From Crocosphaera chwakensis CCY0110 (GTDB lineage Bacteria; Cyanobacteriota; Cyanobacteriia; Cyanobacteriales; Microcystaceae), in contig NZ_AAXW01000005.1 of the NCBI RefSeq assembly GCF_000169335.1, positions 141,082 through 205,081 on the forward strand: DNA of 64,000 nt. The letters are read 5' to 3'. Below are positions 17,688 through 27,479 of this stretch, one piece after another (position 1 is the first letter of the stretch; each line of letters begins with the position of its first letter). The position numbers and the translations under genes were made by a program. The notes under the pieces were generated by a model. The model searched no databases. It had not been told where the DNA came from and saw only the letters and a program-made list of their open reading frames with translations.

Positions 17688-18806
17688 TTAAGGTTGCTTA
17701 CCAAGACGACGTAGCCATAGATAATGTGATAAGACACCATGCCAAAATGATGGATTAACTTGGTATTTTATACCGAATTCCTCACAGGTTTTCTTAACAA
17801 TTGGTGACATGGCAGCATAATTAACATGACAAATAGTTGGGAACAGATGATGTTCAATATGATAATTAAGCCCTCCACAAAACCAATTTAAAAAAGGATT
17901 AAAAGAACAATTCACAGTGCTTTCTACCTTATGAACTGCCCACTCTTTTTCTATTATTCCAGTTGTTTGTGAAGGGATTAAAAAGGCTGCTTTTTCAACT
18001 TCATGACCGAGTAAAAAAACAAAATTCATTACTAATCCCATCGTGAATACCGTCATTACATAGCAGAATAAAACATTCCAAAACGGATGAAATTGTAAAG
18101 GAATAGCAAAAGCAAGGGTTAGGAATAGCACTTTTCCTAAAACAAAAATAACTAATTCTACTCCTTTGGGTCTAGGATAATCAAGATGGTCTAACTTCCT
18201 ATCAAAAAAATTATTAAAGTCACGAAGTAATGACCATTCAATTGTATAAAGACCATATAAAAACCAAAGGTAATAATGTTGCCAACGATGATAAGGATGC
18301 CATTGTTGAAAGGGGGTTTTTCGAGCGAAAATACCAAATTCAAAGTCTTGGTCATACCCTGTTATATTGATATAGTTGTGATGAAGGACATTATGGCCTA
18401 TTTTCCAGTAATAGGAACTAAAACCAATTAAGTCTAAAGACATTCCCATTAACTTATTTATCCAAGGAATATTAGAACAAGCATTGTGAGAACCATCATG
18501 TTGAAGATTAAACCCAATACCATCCATAATTAATCCAAGAACAATGGATAAAGCTAAAGCTTGCCACCATGTTTGGGCAAAAAATACTAAAAGAATATAG
18601 GTTGTGATTAAACTAAAAAGTAGAATAATCACCTTAAAATAAAACTGAGGACAATCTCGCTTTTGTCGTTTAGCGGTTTTAAAAAATTCATCAATTCGTC
18701 TATTTAGAGTTGGCAAAAATTCACTTTTTTGAGCAAACTTTAGCTTTTTTATCGATTCAAGCGTTAAAGAGGAAGAAACCGTTTGTGCTACTGTTGGTAT
18801 CATCAT
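17688..18806 (-). CDS. Membrane fatty acid desaturase (front-end/Delta6-like, no cytochrome b5)
   Basis: Three histidine boxes bind the di-iron centre: HDGSH (103-107), HNVLHH (138-143) and HIEHH (316-320). The overall order and YHIEHHLFP ending match acyl-lipid front-end desaturases such as DesD, but the third box starts with H instead of the usual Q. There is no fused cytochrome b5, as in cyanobacterial enzymes, so ferredoxin is the likely electron donor. Four membrane helices are visible. It follows a second desaturase gene, and further upstream are ACP-bearing enzymes, so ACP-bound chains are as likely a substrate as membrane lipids. Confidence 0.88.
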   Translation of the reverse strand: MMIPTVAQTVSSSLTLESIKKLKFAQKSEFLPTLNRRIDEFFKTAKRQKRDCPQFYFKVIILLFSLITTYILLVFFAQTWWQALALSIVLGLIMDGIGFNLQHDGSHNACSNIPWINKLMGMSLDLIGFSSYYWKIGHNVLHHNYINITGYDQDFEFGIFARKTPFQQWHPYHRWQHYYLWFLYGLYTIEWSLLRDFNNFFDRKLDHLDYPRPKGVELVIFVLGKVLFLTLAFAIPLQFHPFWNVLFCYVMTVFTMGLVMNFVFLLGHEVEKAAFLIPSQTTGIIEKEWAVHKVESTVNCSFNPFLNWFCGGLNYHIEHHLFPTICHVNYAAMSPIVKKTCEEFGIKYQVNPSFWHGVLSHYLWLRRLGKQP

Positions 18807-18905
18807 TAAAATTCCTTTTTTTCTTAGAAAATATTAATTAGGAATTGGCAAATATAACTAAGTTCTAGACTACTAACTACCAATTCTTACAACAATACTT
18901 AGTGA

Positions 18906-19865
18906 TTAATTAGTTAAAGGTAGATATCCGGCACGAAGTTCATCTAATTTATTAAATCGTTCAGTTACTTGATTCTCTGAATTATCTCTTTTAAATTGTT
19001 GATAGGTTTCCAAAACATTATTAGATATATCTAATAAGATATTAGGGTAGGTTACAGATAAAGCCTTATGAGCTTCTGGTAACTTATACCAAGGAATTGT
19101 AGGACAAATATGATGAACATAATGATACCCTCCATTGTGAAATAACAAATTAAAGAAAGGATCGATATTGGATCGTGTTCCTGATAGAGTATTAAAATGT
19201 TCTTCGACTTCACTAAACAGTGAGTAACCTGAATAACACCAGAATAAAGGAATAAACCAATAAAGAACTAACAGATGAAAATATCCAGAAAAATAAAAGA
19301 GGGGAATCACAATCAACCAAAATAAAACCATTTGAATGGTACTGATTAACAATTTTTTATCATTTTTGAGTTTTAGAGGATTAAAATTATATAGAATTTC
19401 AACACAAAAATAAATAGCTGAGAGTCCCAATAACGGTTGAATCACTAGAATAAAAAATAAACTTTTTTGGGGTTTATTTAATCCTAAAAAATTATAATTT
19501 TCAGGAATATAATCTTTTTCGCCCCACAAATCTTTGTGATGATCAAAATGATGCTCTTTATAGGAATAAATTGTTCTCAAAAAGGGATAAGCATAAAGAA
19601 ACTGTAGTTTTTCATGCCATGATTTGTTAGAAAATAAGTTAAGATGAATGGCTTCATGAACTAATGATTCTCCAAGGGCTAATTGAAATGCTGCAATTAA
19701 CCAAATAGAAATAAAATAAACAAAGATATTATCTGCCCAAATACTAAAAGCTATAATTAATAACATTGCTATCCAATCTCTAGCAATGGCTAAGATTCCT
19801 TTGAGATTGTTGCGTTCAACAAAATCAATAGGTTTGACTTGTGATTTTGATTTAGTTCTTGACAT
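18906..19865 (-). CDS. Fatty acid desaturase-family protein
   Basis: The 319-residue protein has the histidine boxes HEAIH (70-74), HHFDHH (105-110) and HYVHH (248-252), with membrane segments at about 33-65, 138-160 and 175-210. The ATG at 19865 is preferred (AGGA 9-10 nt upstream); an in-frame TTG at 19931 would add 22 residues. It belongs to the broad desaturase/hydroxylase/ketolase superfamily. The family can desaturate, hydroxylate or add a keto group, so the reaction is uncertain. Two different desaturases in tandem beside a FAAL is a pattern known from cyanobacterial lipid and alkyne/alkene pathways. Confidence 0.82.
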   Translation of the reverse strand: MSRTKSKSQVKPIDFVERNNLKGILAIARDWIAMLLIIAFSIWADNIFVYFISIWLIAAFQLALGESLVHEAIHLNLFSNKSWHEKLQFLYAYPFLRTIYSYKEHHFDHHKDLWGEKDYIPENYNFLGLNKPQKSLFFILVIQPLLGLSAIYFCVEILYNFNPLKLKNDKKLLISTIQMVLFWLIVIPLFYFSGYFHLLVLYWFIPLFWCYSGYSLFSEVEEHFNTLSGTRSNIDPFFNLLFHNGGYHYVHHICPTIPWYKLPEAHKALSVTYPNILLDISNNVLETYQQFKRDNSENQVTERFNKLDELRAGYLPLTN

Positions 19866-19982
19866 AATTTTATTTCCTGAAAATGTTTTATTTTGATGTT
19901 TAAGGAATCTAAGCTTAAATAAGCTCTTCAAACCTAACTCGCTAAAGTAAAAACCTTAACGAGTTTAGGCTTAATTCAACCT

Positions 19983-21515
19983 TTAATCATTGAGAACAAA
20001 ATCTACATAAGCATGGGTAAACTGCTTTTCACAGGGAGGACACCAATGAATATCCTCTTTCACCATATCCGTATCGATCTGCCGAAACATGGTATTAAGT
20101 TGTTGATCCAGTTGAGAAGAAACAACAGATTTTAAGAGCTTAATACTGTTATCATCAGTGTGTCGTACATACTCTGCATACTTATCCACAAAGGTATTTA
20201 AAGGAACCTTCTCGATCCTTTTATTGCTCTGTTTGAAGTAATTAACAATATCAGACCAATCCAAAGGACAAGGGTTATAAAAGGTATAACAACTTTTTAG
20301 CTCACTCATGGGCAATAATGAGGTTTTAATAATTGCTTTTGCCCCATATTCAACTGGCATTAGATCGAAATTGGCATCTAGATCAGGAACACAGCCAATT
20401 TCAGGAATTGCCATTAAGAAATTCTCAAAGGCATCTGCTTCAATAAAAAAGTCGTCTTCTACTTTGTCGTAAGCTTTTGCTACTAACTGTAATAGTTTCT
20501 TAAAAGAAACATTGGGATCAAGATCCACATCAGAAATACCCAAAGTATAGAGATAACCTAAACGAAAACTACTCCAAGGTAATCCTTTTTCTGCTATACG
20601 CAAGATAATTTGTTCTGTGACATACTTGGTTTGAGCATATCCATTAACTAAACCAATAATGGTTGGAGGATCGCTACACTGTTCTAGTAAGGACACTGCA
20701 CAACTGGAAACATGATAGAAGGGTTTGATTTTTCCTTCTAACGCAAAGTCTGCCACTTCAACAGTTCCTACCACATTGGTTTTCTTGATGATGTTGTAGG
20801 GTAAATAGAAGTTATCTACCGCAGCCACATGATAGACACTATCAATGGTCTTGGCATACTCCTGATAAACCTCATCGGTCAATCCTAACCGCTTTTTGGA
20901 CATATCCCCGATGACGATCTGCACTCGATCTTCCCACCCTTGAGGAAGATGAGCATTATATTTTCTTTCTGTTTTGCGTATCCTTTCTAAACCGGCTGCT
21001 TCATCGGCCGCGCGAACTAAACAGAAAATTTTGAGATCCGTATTTTCCAAAAGTTCTTTGAGAAAGAAGGTTCCCACAAACCCCGACGCACCAGTTAATA
21101 AGGTGGTATGAGTAAGCTCGGTTTGATAACCTTCATCCCGTTGAGGGCGATCGCGCAATAAATAGTCCAACGCTTCTTGAATTTCAGTCTCAAGAGAATA
21201 ATGACTGGTTTCAATCCCTAAATTGCCGTCATTAGAGATGGATTTAACAATATCATCGATCATCCCTTTGAAAGTATTGGCTTGGAAAAACGCTTCTGTG
21301 GGAATTTTACAATTTAAGCGAGCTTCTAACGCACTATGAATCTCAATAATCTTTAAAGAGTCAATACCATAGAAAAAGATGGATTTCTCAATATCAAAAT
21401 CAATCATGGAAACGTCATATTTATCCCGTAACATCTGCATGATATAGGTAAAAATCTTCAGATGTACTGGTCCCATTGCAGTGATTTGGTCAAATGTCTT
21501 TTCAATATTCAACAT
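19983..21515 (-). CDS. ACP-thioester reductase (terminal reductase)
   Basis: An N-terminal acyl carrier domain (residues 1-95; phosphopantetheine site Ser53 in YGIDSLKI) is followed by an NAD(P)-binding thioester-reductase domain (about 135-510) with TGASGFVG (141-148) and the catalytic Y293-x3-K297 in YAQTK. Such domains release an ACP-bound acyl chain as an aldehyde, and sometimes reduce it on to the alcohol. ATG 21515 is chosen because AAGGAAAG lies just upstream; TTG at 21545 would extend it by 10 residues. It starts 30 nt after the FAAL gene stop. Its ACP closely resembles the one at the FAAL C-terminus. Confidence 0.9.
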   Translation of the reverse strand: MLNIEKTFDQITAMGPVHLKIFTYIMQMLRDKYDVSMIDFDIEKSIFFYGIDSLKIIEIHSALEARLNCKIPTEAFFQANTFKGMIDDIVKSISNDGNLGIETSHYSLETEIQEALDYLLRDRPQRDEGYQTELTHTTLLTGASGFVGTFFLKELLENTDLKIFCLVRAADEAAGLERIRKTERKYNAHLPQGWEDRVQIVIGDMSKKRLGLTDEVYQEYAKTIDSVYHVAAVDNFYLPYNIIKKTNVVGTVEVADFALEGKIKPFYHVSSCAVSLLEQCSDPPTIIGLVNGYAQTKYVTEQIILRIAEKGLPWSSFRLGYLYTLGISDVDLDPNVSFKKLLQLVAKAYDKVEDDFFIEADAFENFLMAIPEIGCVPDLDANFDLMPVEYGAKAIIKTSLLPMSELKSCYTFYNPCPLDWSDIVNYFKQSNKRIEKVPLNTFVDKYAEYVRHTDDNSIKLLKSVVSSQLDQQLNTMFRQIDTDMVKEDIHWCPPCEKQFTHAYVDFVLND

Positions 21516-21545
21516 AGTAATCTTTCCTTGTACGTAATCAATCAA

Positions 21546-23615
21546 TTAATGAGAATTATTCGACATGGCACCAACAATCTCGTTGAGCATCCCTTTAACA
21601 TTTTTGTTTTCGCAAAAGACTTCAATGGGAAGACTGCATTCCAGTTTTCGTTGCAGTTGGCGATGAATTTCCGTCAATTTGACAGAATCGATTCCATAAA
21701 CCAGTAAGGGTTTTTCGAGGTCAAACTCTACCATTTTTACCTCATAGTCTTTAGTAAACATTTGCATGAGATTGGTAAAAACTTGTAGATGGGTAAACCC
21801 CATAGACATGATCTCGTCAAAGGTTTTTTCCAGATGTTGTGTATGGATCGCTTCTTGGGATTCCTGGGTGCCATCAGATTGAGTCCATCTCCCTAAAACA
21901 TCGAGACTCTCTTGCAAAAACATCTGTTTACATTGTTGTCTTTGCAACTTCCCACTGGAGGTTTTGGGAATGCGTCCAATTCTTAAAAAAACCAATTGGG
22001 TTACCGACAATTCAAACTCTTCTCCAATCTTGGAACTAATGGCCTCGACCATTTCTTCCAAATAACCGGACTGTCCCATCTTAGTCATTCCTGCTTTGTT
22101 CAACTCTGCAACAATGACTAACTCTTCTGCTGTTTTTCCTGGAACACTAAAAGCGATAACACAACCGGAACGAATATCTTTATGAGCTTGTCCAACGCAG
22201 ATTTCAATATCTTGGGGATAATAGTTCACCCCATTGACAATAATCAGGTCTTTGAGTCGTCCAGTGATATAGAGTTCCCCATCTTCATCCATAAACCCCA
22301 AATCTCCTGTCCGTAGATACAAGCGATCGCCTTTTTGAGAAACTAGGGTTTTAGCGGTGGCTTCTGGATTTTGATAATAACCGGCCATGATGTTTGGCCC
22401 AGTGACCCATACCTCTCCAACGTGATAACGAGGGACTTCACAGTTACGTTGGGGATCAATGATAAAGAGTTGTTCCCCTAGTTTGCCATGACCACAACCT
22501 ACCAATCTTTTTTTGTGAGTATCATTGTTGGTTTCAACAGCAATATTGTCCTTACCCAAGATGTCTAAATCGATTTCGAGATAGACTGGTTCTTGTTCTA
22601 AGGTTCCTGAAGAGATAAACACTGTCCCCTCCGCCATTCCATAAGCGGGTAGAAACATTTGGGGTTTAAATCCATTTTCAGCAAATTTCTCGCTAAAATC
22701 CAAGAGGGTTTGGGCATTAATGGGTTCGGCTGCATTAATGGCCATGCGTAAGCAAGAAAGATCGAGATTTTTTTGCTCTTCTGGCCGAATCTTATCCACA
22801 CATAATTGATAGGCAAAGTTCGGTGCGCCTGTATATTGTCCACCGTAGTTAGTGATGGCCCGTAACCACTCAAGGGGTCGAGAAACAAAGGTGGTAGGGG
22901 CTAAAATGACACAGTGACTACCCCCATAAAAACTGTGCAGTAAATGGGCTACTAATCCAAGATCATGATAATGGGGAAGCCAACTGACAAAGGTAGATTC
23001 AGGGGTTGCACTGGTAACAGATAAAGCCATTTCCAGATTACTCAGACAGTTACTATGACTAATCATCACCCCTTTGGGTAAGGAAGTTGAACCCGACGTA
23101 AACTGTAAGAAAGCTAAGGTTGAACCATCGAGATCAGGAAGTTCAGGGGTGGCCAACGGGGATAAGTTAAACAGGCGATCGGTGACAATATAGGGGAGTT
23201 CTTCGGGCCAGTTCTCTTCCTTGCTCAAAATCTGATCATAAGTCTCTTTTTGAGCTTCAGGAACTAAAATGGCTGCTGCATCAATGGAGTGAACAAGACT
23301 GGCAATCTTTTGATTAGACCGATTTCGTTTCGGTGCATGGATAGGTGCAGGAATAACTCCAGCATACAGACAACCAAAAAAGGCGATGATAAAGTCGATG
23401 CCAGGAGGATACAATAAAATAACATTACGAGATTGTAGTCCAGACCCTAATAGGGTTTGGGCTATTTTTTTGGCTTGAGAGTGTAGCTCTCCGTAGGTGA
23501 TGTGACTTTCTTCAACACCATTGTTATCGAGCATGGTGTAGGCTTTATGTTCAGGTTGAATCTGAGACCAATGGGTTAAAACTTGTCCCAAGGTCTTAAA
23601 AGTTTGAACGGTCAT
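21546..23615 (-). CDS. Fatty acyl-AMP ligase fused to acyl carrier protein
   Basis: This 689-residue protein has an adenylation domain (about 1-575) with TSGSTSLPKG (173-182), YLRTGDLGF and the FAAL-type hinge GRLKDLIIVNGVNYYPQDIE, then a C-terminal carrier domain (about 595-685) with Ser644 in YGIDSVKL. FAALs activate a free fatty acid with ATP and load it on a carrier thiol rather than on CoA. It is directly upstream of the ACP-thioester reductase (30 nt). Fatty acid in, aldehyde or alcohol out is therefore the simplest reading, with desaturases acting in between. I recognise the family, not a characterised orthologue. Confidence 0.92.
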   Translation of the reverse strand: MTVQTFKTLGQVLTHWSQIQPEHKAYTMLDNNGVEESHITYGELHSQAKKIAQTLLGSGLQSRNVILLYPPGIDFIIAFFGCLYAGVIPAPIHAPKRNRSNQKIASLVHSIDAAAILVPEAQKETYDQILSKEENWPEELPYIVTDRLFNLSPLATPELPDLDGSTLAFLQFTSGSTSLPKGVMISHSNCLSNLEMALSVTSATPESTFVSWLPHYHDLGLVAHLLHSFYGGSHCVILAPTTFVSRPLEWLRAITNYGGQYTGAPNFAYQLCVDKIRPEEQKNLDLSCLRMAINAAEPINAQTLLDFSEKFAENGFKPQMFLPAYGMAEGTVFISSGTLEQEPVYLEIDLDILGKDNIAVETNNDTHKKRLVGCGHGKLGEQLFIIDPQRNCEVPRYHVGEVWVTGPNIMAGYYQNPEATAKTLVSQKGDRLYLRTGDLGFMDEDGELYITGRLKDLIIVNGVNYYPQDIEICVGQAHKDIRSGCVIAFSVPGKTAEELVIVAELNKAGMTKMGQSGYLEEMVEAISSKIGEEFELSVTQLVFLRIGRIPKTSSGKLQRQQCKQMFLQESLDVLGRWTQSDGTQESQEAIHTQHLEKTFDEIMSMGFTHLQVFTNLMQMFTKDYEVKMVEFDLEKPLLVYGIDSVKLTEIHRQLQRKLECSLPIEVFCENKNVKGMLNEIVGAMSNNSH

Positions 23616-23667
23616 AGTGGTAAAAACTCCTTCGGGTTTCTTGTTATCAACCTCGGTATCGTGGAAT

Positions 23668-24720
23668 TTATTCTGAGATGGCGAGGGACTTGTTAGTTAA
23701 AGATTGATGAAATAAATTGGCTAAATGTCTTGGTGAACGGGAACGCCAGTTTTGCTGTTCATAGGCATAACCCGCAACCAGGGGAAAGGCTAAGGTAGCT
23801 TCAGAAAACACCATTTGTTCCCTGTTTTTGTCAACTTTGCCCCAGGAATGAGCTTCTTTTAGAGTGGAACCGGATAAGCCTCCATCCCGTTCGTCCGCTA
23901 CTGTAATTTGAACGGTGTATTTGTGCATACTGGTGTCAAAACCCAGTAATTCAGCAGCTACTACTGTGTCTTGAGCAAAGTTTTTGGGAACCCCACCCCC
24001 AATCATGAGTAAACCAGTAGCAGCAGATGACAGCTTGCATTGAGTCAATTCTTTGAAGTCTCTGACCGAATCAATGGTTAAATGGGATTCAGGAGAATTC
24101 CATTGATGATACACTAAACCGAATCCGGCTGAACAGTCACTAAAAGCAGGAACAAAAATGGGAACTTGATGGCGGTAAGCACTTAAAACCACAGATTGTT
24201 CCGTTTTACCATGAACCTCAAGATAGGCTCCCATCTCTTCAATAAATTCCCGTGAAGAATAGGGACGTTTCTCTAAAGAATCAGCTAATTTAGCAAGGGT
24301 CATATCACAAACCCGTAACTGATCTTCATCGATATAAGTATCATAAATACGATCAATTCTTAACTGTCGTAAAATTTCATCATCCGCAAAGGGATCACCC
24401 ACATAATGATGAAATCCTAATGCTTCAAAGAAGTCTTGATCAACAATATTCGCACCGGTAGACACAATGGCATCTACCATGTTGTGATTAATCAAATCAC
24501 ACACCACTCCTTTGAGTCCGGCACTAAATAAAGATCCGGCTAAACAAAGGATAATGGCACAGTCAGGATCACTGATCATTTGATCGTAAATGTTTGCTGC
24601 TCGTCCTAAGTTTCGAGCTTGAAAGGCGGTTTGACTGAAGGCATTCACTAAGTTAGCAATGTTTAAAGATTTAATATCGATTTGCTGAACCTGGTCTTGA
24701 AGAAAATCTTGTCGATTCAT
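23668..24720 (-). CDS. Deoxyhypusine synthase-like enzyme (candidate homospermidine synthase)
   Basis: The 350-residue protein matches the deoxyhypusine synthase (DHS) family across its length: VDAIVSTGANIVDQDFFEAL for NAD binding, then EAHSWGKV with K295 at the position of the DHS catalytic lysine. True DHS modifies eIF5A, which bacteria lack. Bacterial and plant DHS-like enzymes can move the aminobutyl group of spermidine to putrescine, giving homospermidine. SpeA lies upstream on the same strand, AguA/AguB just beyond, and the FAAL 52 nt downstream. It could thus end a polyamine pathway or link a polyamine to the lipid pathway. The acceptor is an open question. Confidence 0.88.
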   Translation of the reverse strand: MNRQDFLQDQVQQIDIKSLNIANLVNAFSQTAFQARNLGRAANIYDQMISDPDCAIILCLAGSLFSAGLKGVVCDLINHNMVDAIVSTGANIVDQDFFEALGFHHYVGDPFADDEILRQLRIDRIYDTYIDEDQLRVCDMTLAKLADSLEKRPYSSREFIEEMGAYLEVHGKTEQSVVLSAYRHQVPIFVPAFSDCSAGFGLVYHQWNSPESHLTIDSVRDFKELTQCKLSSAATGLLMIGGGVPKNFAQDTVVAAELLGFDTSMHKYTVQITVADERDGGLSGSTLKEAHSWGKVDKNREQMVFSEATLAFPLVAGYAYEQQNWRSRSPRHLANLFHQSLTNKSLAISE

Positions 24721-24944
24721 AATTTTAGTTCTGGTAAATTAATAACAATTGATGAAAAACGATGAATTCTAATGGAGTAAAACAAAATTTCCCCCCTTTT
24801 TTCCCACCCTCCACCCCTCCACAATTAGAATCTGTTGATAACAAAATGAACATTTCTGTCCAAAATTATTTAGGATAATAACCCTTACCAAGCCCTCCCA
24901 CTTTTGTTGCTTTTTCTCTCTTGCCTATTACCTATCCTCAGTAT

Positions 24945-26939
24945 TTATCGTAAATAAGTATAGTTACATAATGCCTCTTCATAATGTTTGAGAAACAGCC
25001 AAGATTCTTTAAGGGTTAATCGCTTTTCTTTGAGAGCTTTTTCTGTTTTTTGGCGCATGGTTTCTACCATATCTTGACTATCGTATTGAACATATTTCAA
25101 CACTTCAGCCATAGAATTTCCCCTAACCACGTGTTCAATGTGATATCCCTCCGAATCTAAACGAACATGAACCGCATTGGTATCTCCAAAAAGATTATGT
25201 AAACTACCCATAATCTCTTGATAAGCTCCACTTAAAAAGATCCCTAAATAATAAGGTTGTCCCTCATAAAATTGATGTAATTCTAAATGGGGTTTAACCT
25301 CTTGTGACCCAATGAATTTGGCAATTTGTCCATCACTATCACAGGTTAAATCTGCTAAAATTCCTAGTTCAGTGGGCTTTTCATTCAAGCGATGAATGGG
25401 CATAACAGGGAATAACTGTTCAATCGCCCAACTATCAGGAAGAGACTGAAATACGGAGAAATTACAGTAATAAGTAGAGAACAACAGTTCATTAAGGGTT
25501 TCTAAACCATCAAATCCTGTATTAGTATGGTTAACAATGCCCTGAATTCGTTGACAACACTGCCAAAATAAACTCTCAACCTTTGCCCGATCTTTCAAGT
25601 TGAGATAACCAAAGGAAAATAAGCTTTCTCCTTCTTTTTTCAGTTGTAAAATATCATGATAAGATTCTTGACAATTGGCGGAGTTAATTGCATCGTAGAT
25701 GTTAGCCATTTCTTGGACTAAACTATGACACTTATCTTTCTCAATATCAATGGGAAAGGTAGGAATTTTATCTACCCCCAGTACATTGGTTAATAACACC
25801 GATTGATGGGAGGCGATCGCTCGACCACTTTCACTAATGATGATCGGAACTTTTAGCTTTTGGGTCTCACAAGCGATTTTAATCGCAGCCACCACATCAT
25901 TAGCATAATTTTGCATACTATAGTTTTTAGAAGCGGGAAAATGACTATGGGACCCGTCATAATCGATCCCCAACCCTCCACCCACATCAAAATATTTCAT
26001 ACTAGCCCCTAATTGAGACAAATTAACGTAAATTTGACTGGCTTCTGTTAAGGCTTCTTTGATGGTTGCAATGGAGGAAATTTGCGATCCAATATGAAAA
26101 TGAAGTAACTGAAGACTCTCTAGCATCTCAGCAGCTTTGAGTTGTTCAATGGCTTCCATGATCTCCGAAATGGTTAACCCAAATTTGGCTTTATCTCCGG
26201 CTGAGTTGCCCCATCGACTATCTCCTTTACTACTTAATTTGGCACGAATCCCTAAAACGGGTCGAATACCTTGGGTTTTGGCCGTATCAATGGCCAGTTT
26301 GATTTCACTTAATTGTTCTACAACCACAATGGTTTGATACCCTAAGCGACGGGCTAACAAGGCTGTTTCTATATACTTTTGATCTTTATAGCCATTACAA
26401 ATTAACAGGGCGTTTGACTCTTTTAATTGGGCTAAAGCAATCAATAATTCCGGTTTTGAGCCGACTTCTAGTCCGTATTTATGATTGTTTCCACAGTTAA
26501 CAATGGCTTGGACAATGTGACGTTGCTGATTAACTTTAATGGGGAATACGCCTTGATAAGACCCTTCATAGTTATATCGGGTAATGGCATGGGCAAAACA
26601 AGAATTGAGTTCTTCTATGCGATCCTCGATAATATCAGGAAAGTGAATGAGTAAGGGTAAATTTAAGCTTCTTTCTTCTAGGGCTTTCACTAATTTGAAA
26701 AGGTCTAAGGAGCGACCTCTGTTTCCTTTCGGAGCAACGGTTATATGCCCCAAGTTGTTAATACTAAAATAGGGAATACCCCAGCGATTAATCCCATATA
26801 ACTCTTCGCTATCTTGAATAGACCATTGACTTTGAGCAGAAGATTTTTCAAGTTTTTTAATAGGATCTAAATTAATGATCTTTTGGACAAGCGGTTTCTC
26901 TAAGACATTTAAGTTCTGAGAGGGAGAAATTTCCTTCAT
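24945..26939 (-). CDS. speA: Biosynthetic arginine decarboxylase
   Basis: The 664-residue sequence matches SpeA in length and order: a PLP-barrel with the Schiff-base lysine K135 in GVFPIKVNQQ, HFHIGSQ, GGGLGIDYDG (phosphate-binding), and a C-terminal domain with the LTCDSDG active-site segment. It converts arginine to agmatine in the cytosol with PLP and Mg2+. Agmatine deiminase and N-carbamoylputrescine amidase genes lie across a divergent 280-base region, so agmatine is routed to putrescine. Cyanobacteria often have two speA copies; whether this is the main one is unknown. Confidence 0.97.
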   Translation of the reverse strand: MKEISPSQNLNVLEKPLVQKIINLDPIKKLEKSSAQSQWSIQDSEELYGINRWGIPYFSINNLGHITVAPKGNRGRSLDLFKLVKALEERSLNLPLLIHFPDIIEDRIEELNSCFAHAITRYNYEGSYQGVFPIKVNQQRHIVQAIVNCGNNHKYGLEVGSKPELLIALAQLKESNALLICNGYKDQKYIETALLARRLGYQTIVVVEQLSEIKLAIDTAKTQGIRPVLGIRAKLSSKGDSRWGNSAGDKAKFGLTISEIMEAIEQLKAAEMLESLQLLHFHIGSQISSIATIKEALTEASQIYVNLSQLGASMKYFDVGGGLGIDYDGSHSHFPASKNYSMQNYANDVVAAIKIACETQKLKVPIIISESGRAIASHQSVLLTNVLGVDKIPTFPIDIEKDKCHSLVQEMANIYDAINSANCQESYHDILQLKKEGESLFSFGYLNLKDRAKVESLFWQCCQRIQGIVNHTNTGFDGLETLNELLFSTYYCNFSVFQSLPDSWAIEQLFPVMPIHRLNEKPTELGILADLTCDSDGQIAKFIGSQEVKPHLELHQFYEGQPYYLGIFLSGAYQEIMGSLHNLFGDTNAVHVRLDSEGYHIEHVVRGNSMAEVLKYVQYDSQDMVETMRQKTEKALKEKRLTLKESWLFLKHYEEALCNYTYLR

Positions 26940-27223
26940 AGTATACTTTTTTACCTTTATAAAGATTTATCCATATATTTTTAATCTTGTTAAAAATATA
27001 TAACATCAACTATTTTTCTAGTCAACCCTAGTTAACCAAAATTTAAACCACAAGAAATTCTAAATTAATCAAAGCTTAATAAGTTAAGAATTAATTATCT
27101 AAAATTAAGAAATTTTAATCAAAACTTATTCTAATTTAATCCATATATATTGTAATATTTTTGCTATTATAGTAATTTTTTTAAAATTCGTGAAACGACT
27201 AAAAACAGCCGAGGTTTTTCTTA

Positions 27224-27454
27224 ATGGTGAATAAAAAAACAATAAATAGCCTAAATTATTCCGAAAATCAGACTATAGTTGATCAAAGCTCTAAAATTGA
27301 TAATATTCCTGAATCGGTTCAAAATAAAGACATTAATCTCACTATTTGTCAAAATAAGAGTGAAAATGTTCACCTAAGTAAATTAGCAACTATCAATTTC
27401 AAATTAGCGATGACAGAATGTTTTATCCTTCTACAAAAAGTTGCCAAAAAATAG
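27224..27454 (+). CDS. Small hypothetical protein upstream of aguA
   Basis: The 76-residue frame starts at ATG 27224, with GAGG about 9 nt upstream, and ends 25 nt before aguA. It is polar (many N, K, S, Q), has no transmembrane segment and contains no arginine. I recognise no family. Position suggests it is translated with aguA-aguB, possibly as a leader ORF, but it may be a chance frame in AT-rich DNA. Confidence 0.35.
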   Translation: MVNKKTINSLNYSENQTIVDQSSKIDNIPESVQNKDINLTICQNKSENVHLSKLATINFKLAMTECFILLQKVAKK

Positions 27455-27479
27455 ATAATACAACGGTTAAACTAATAAA

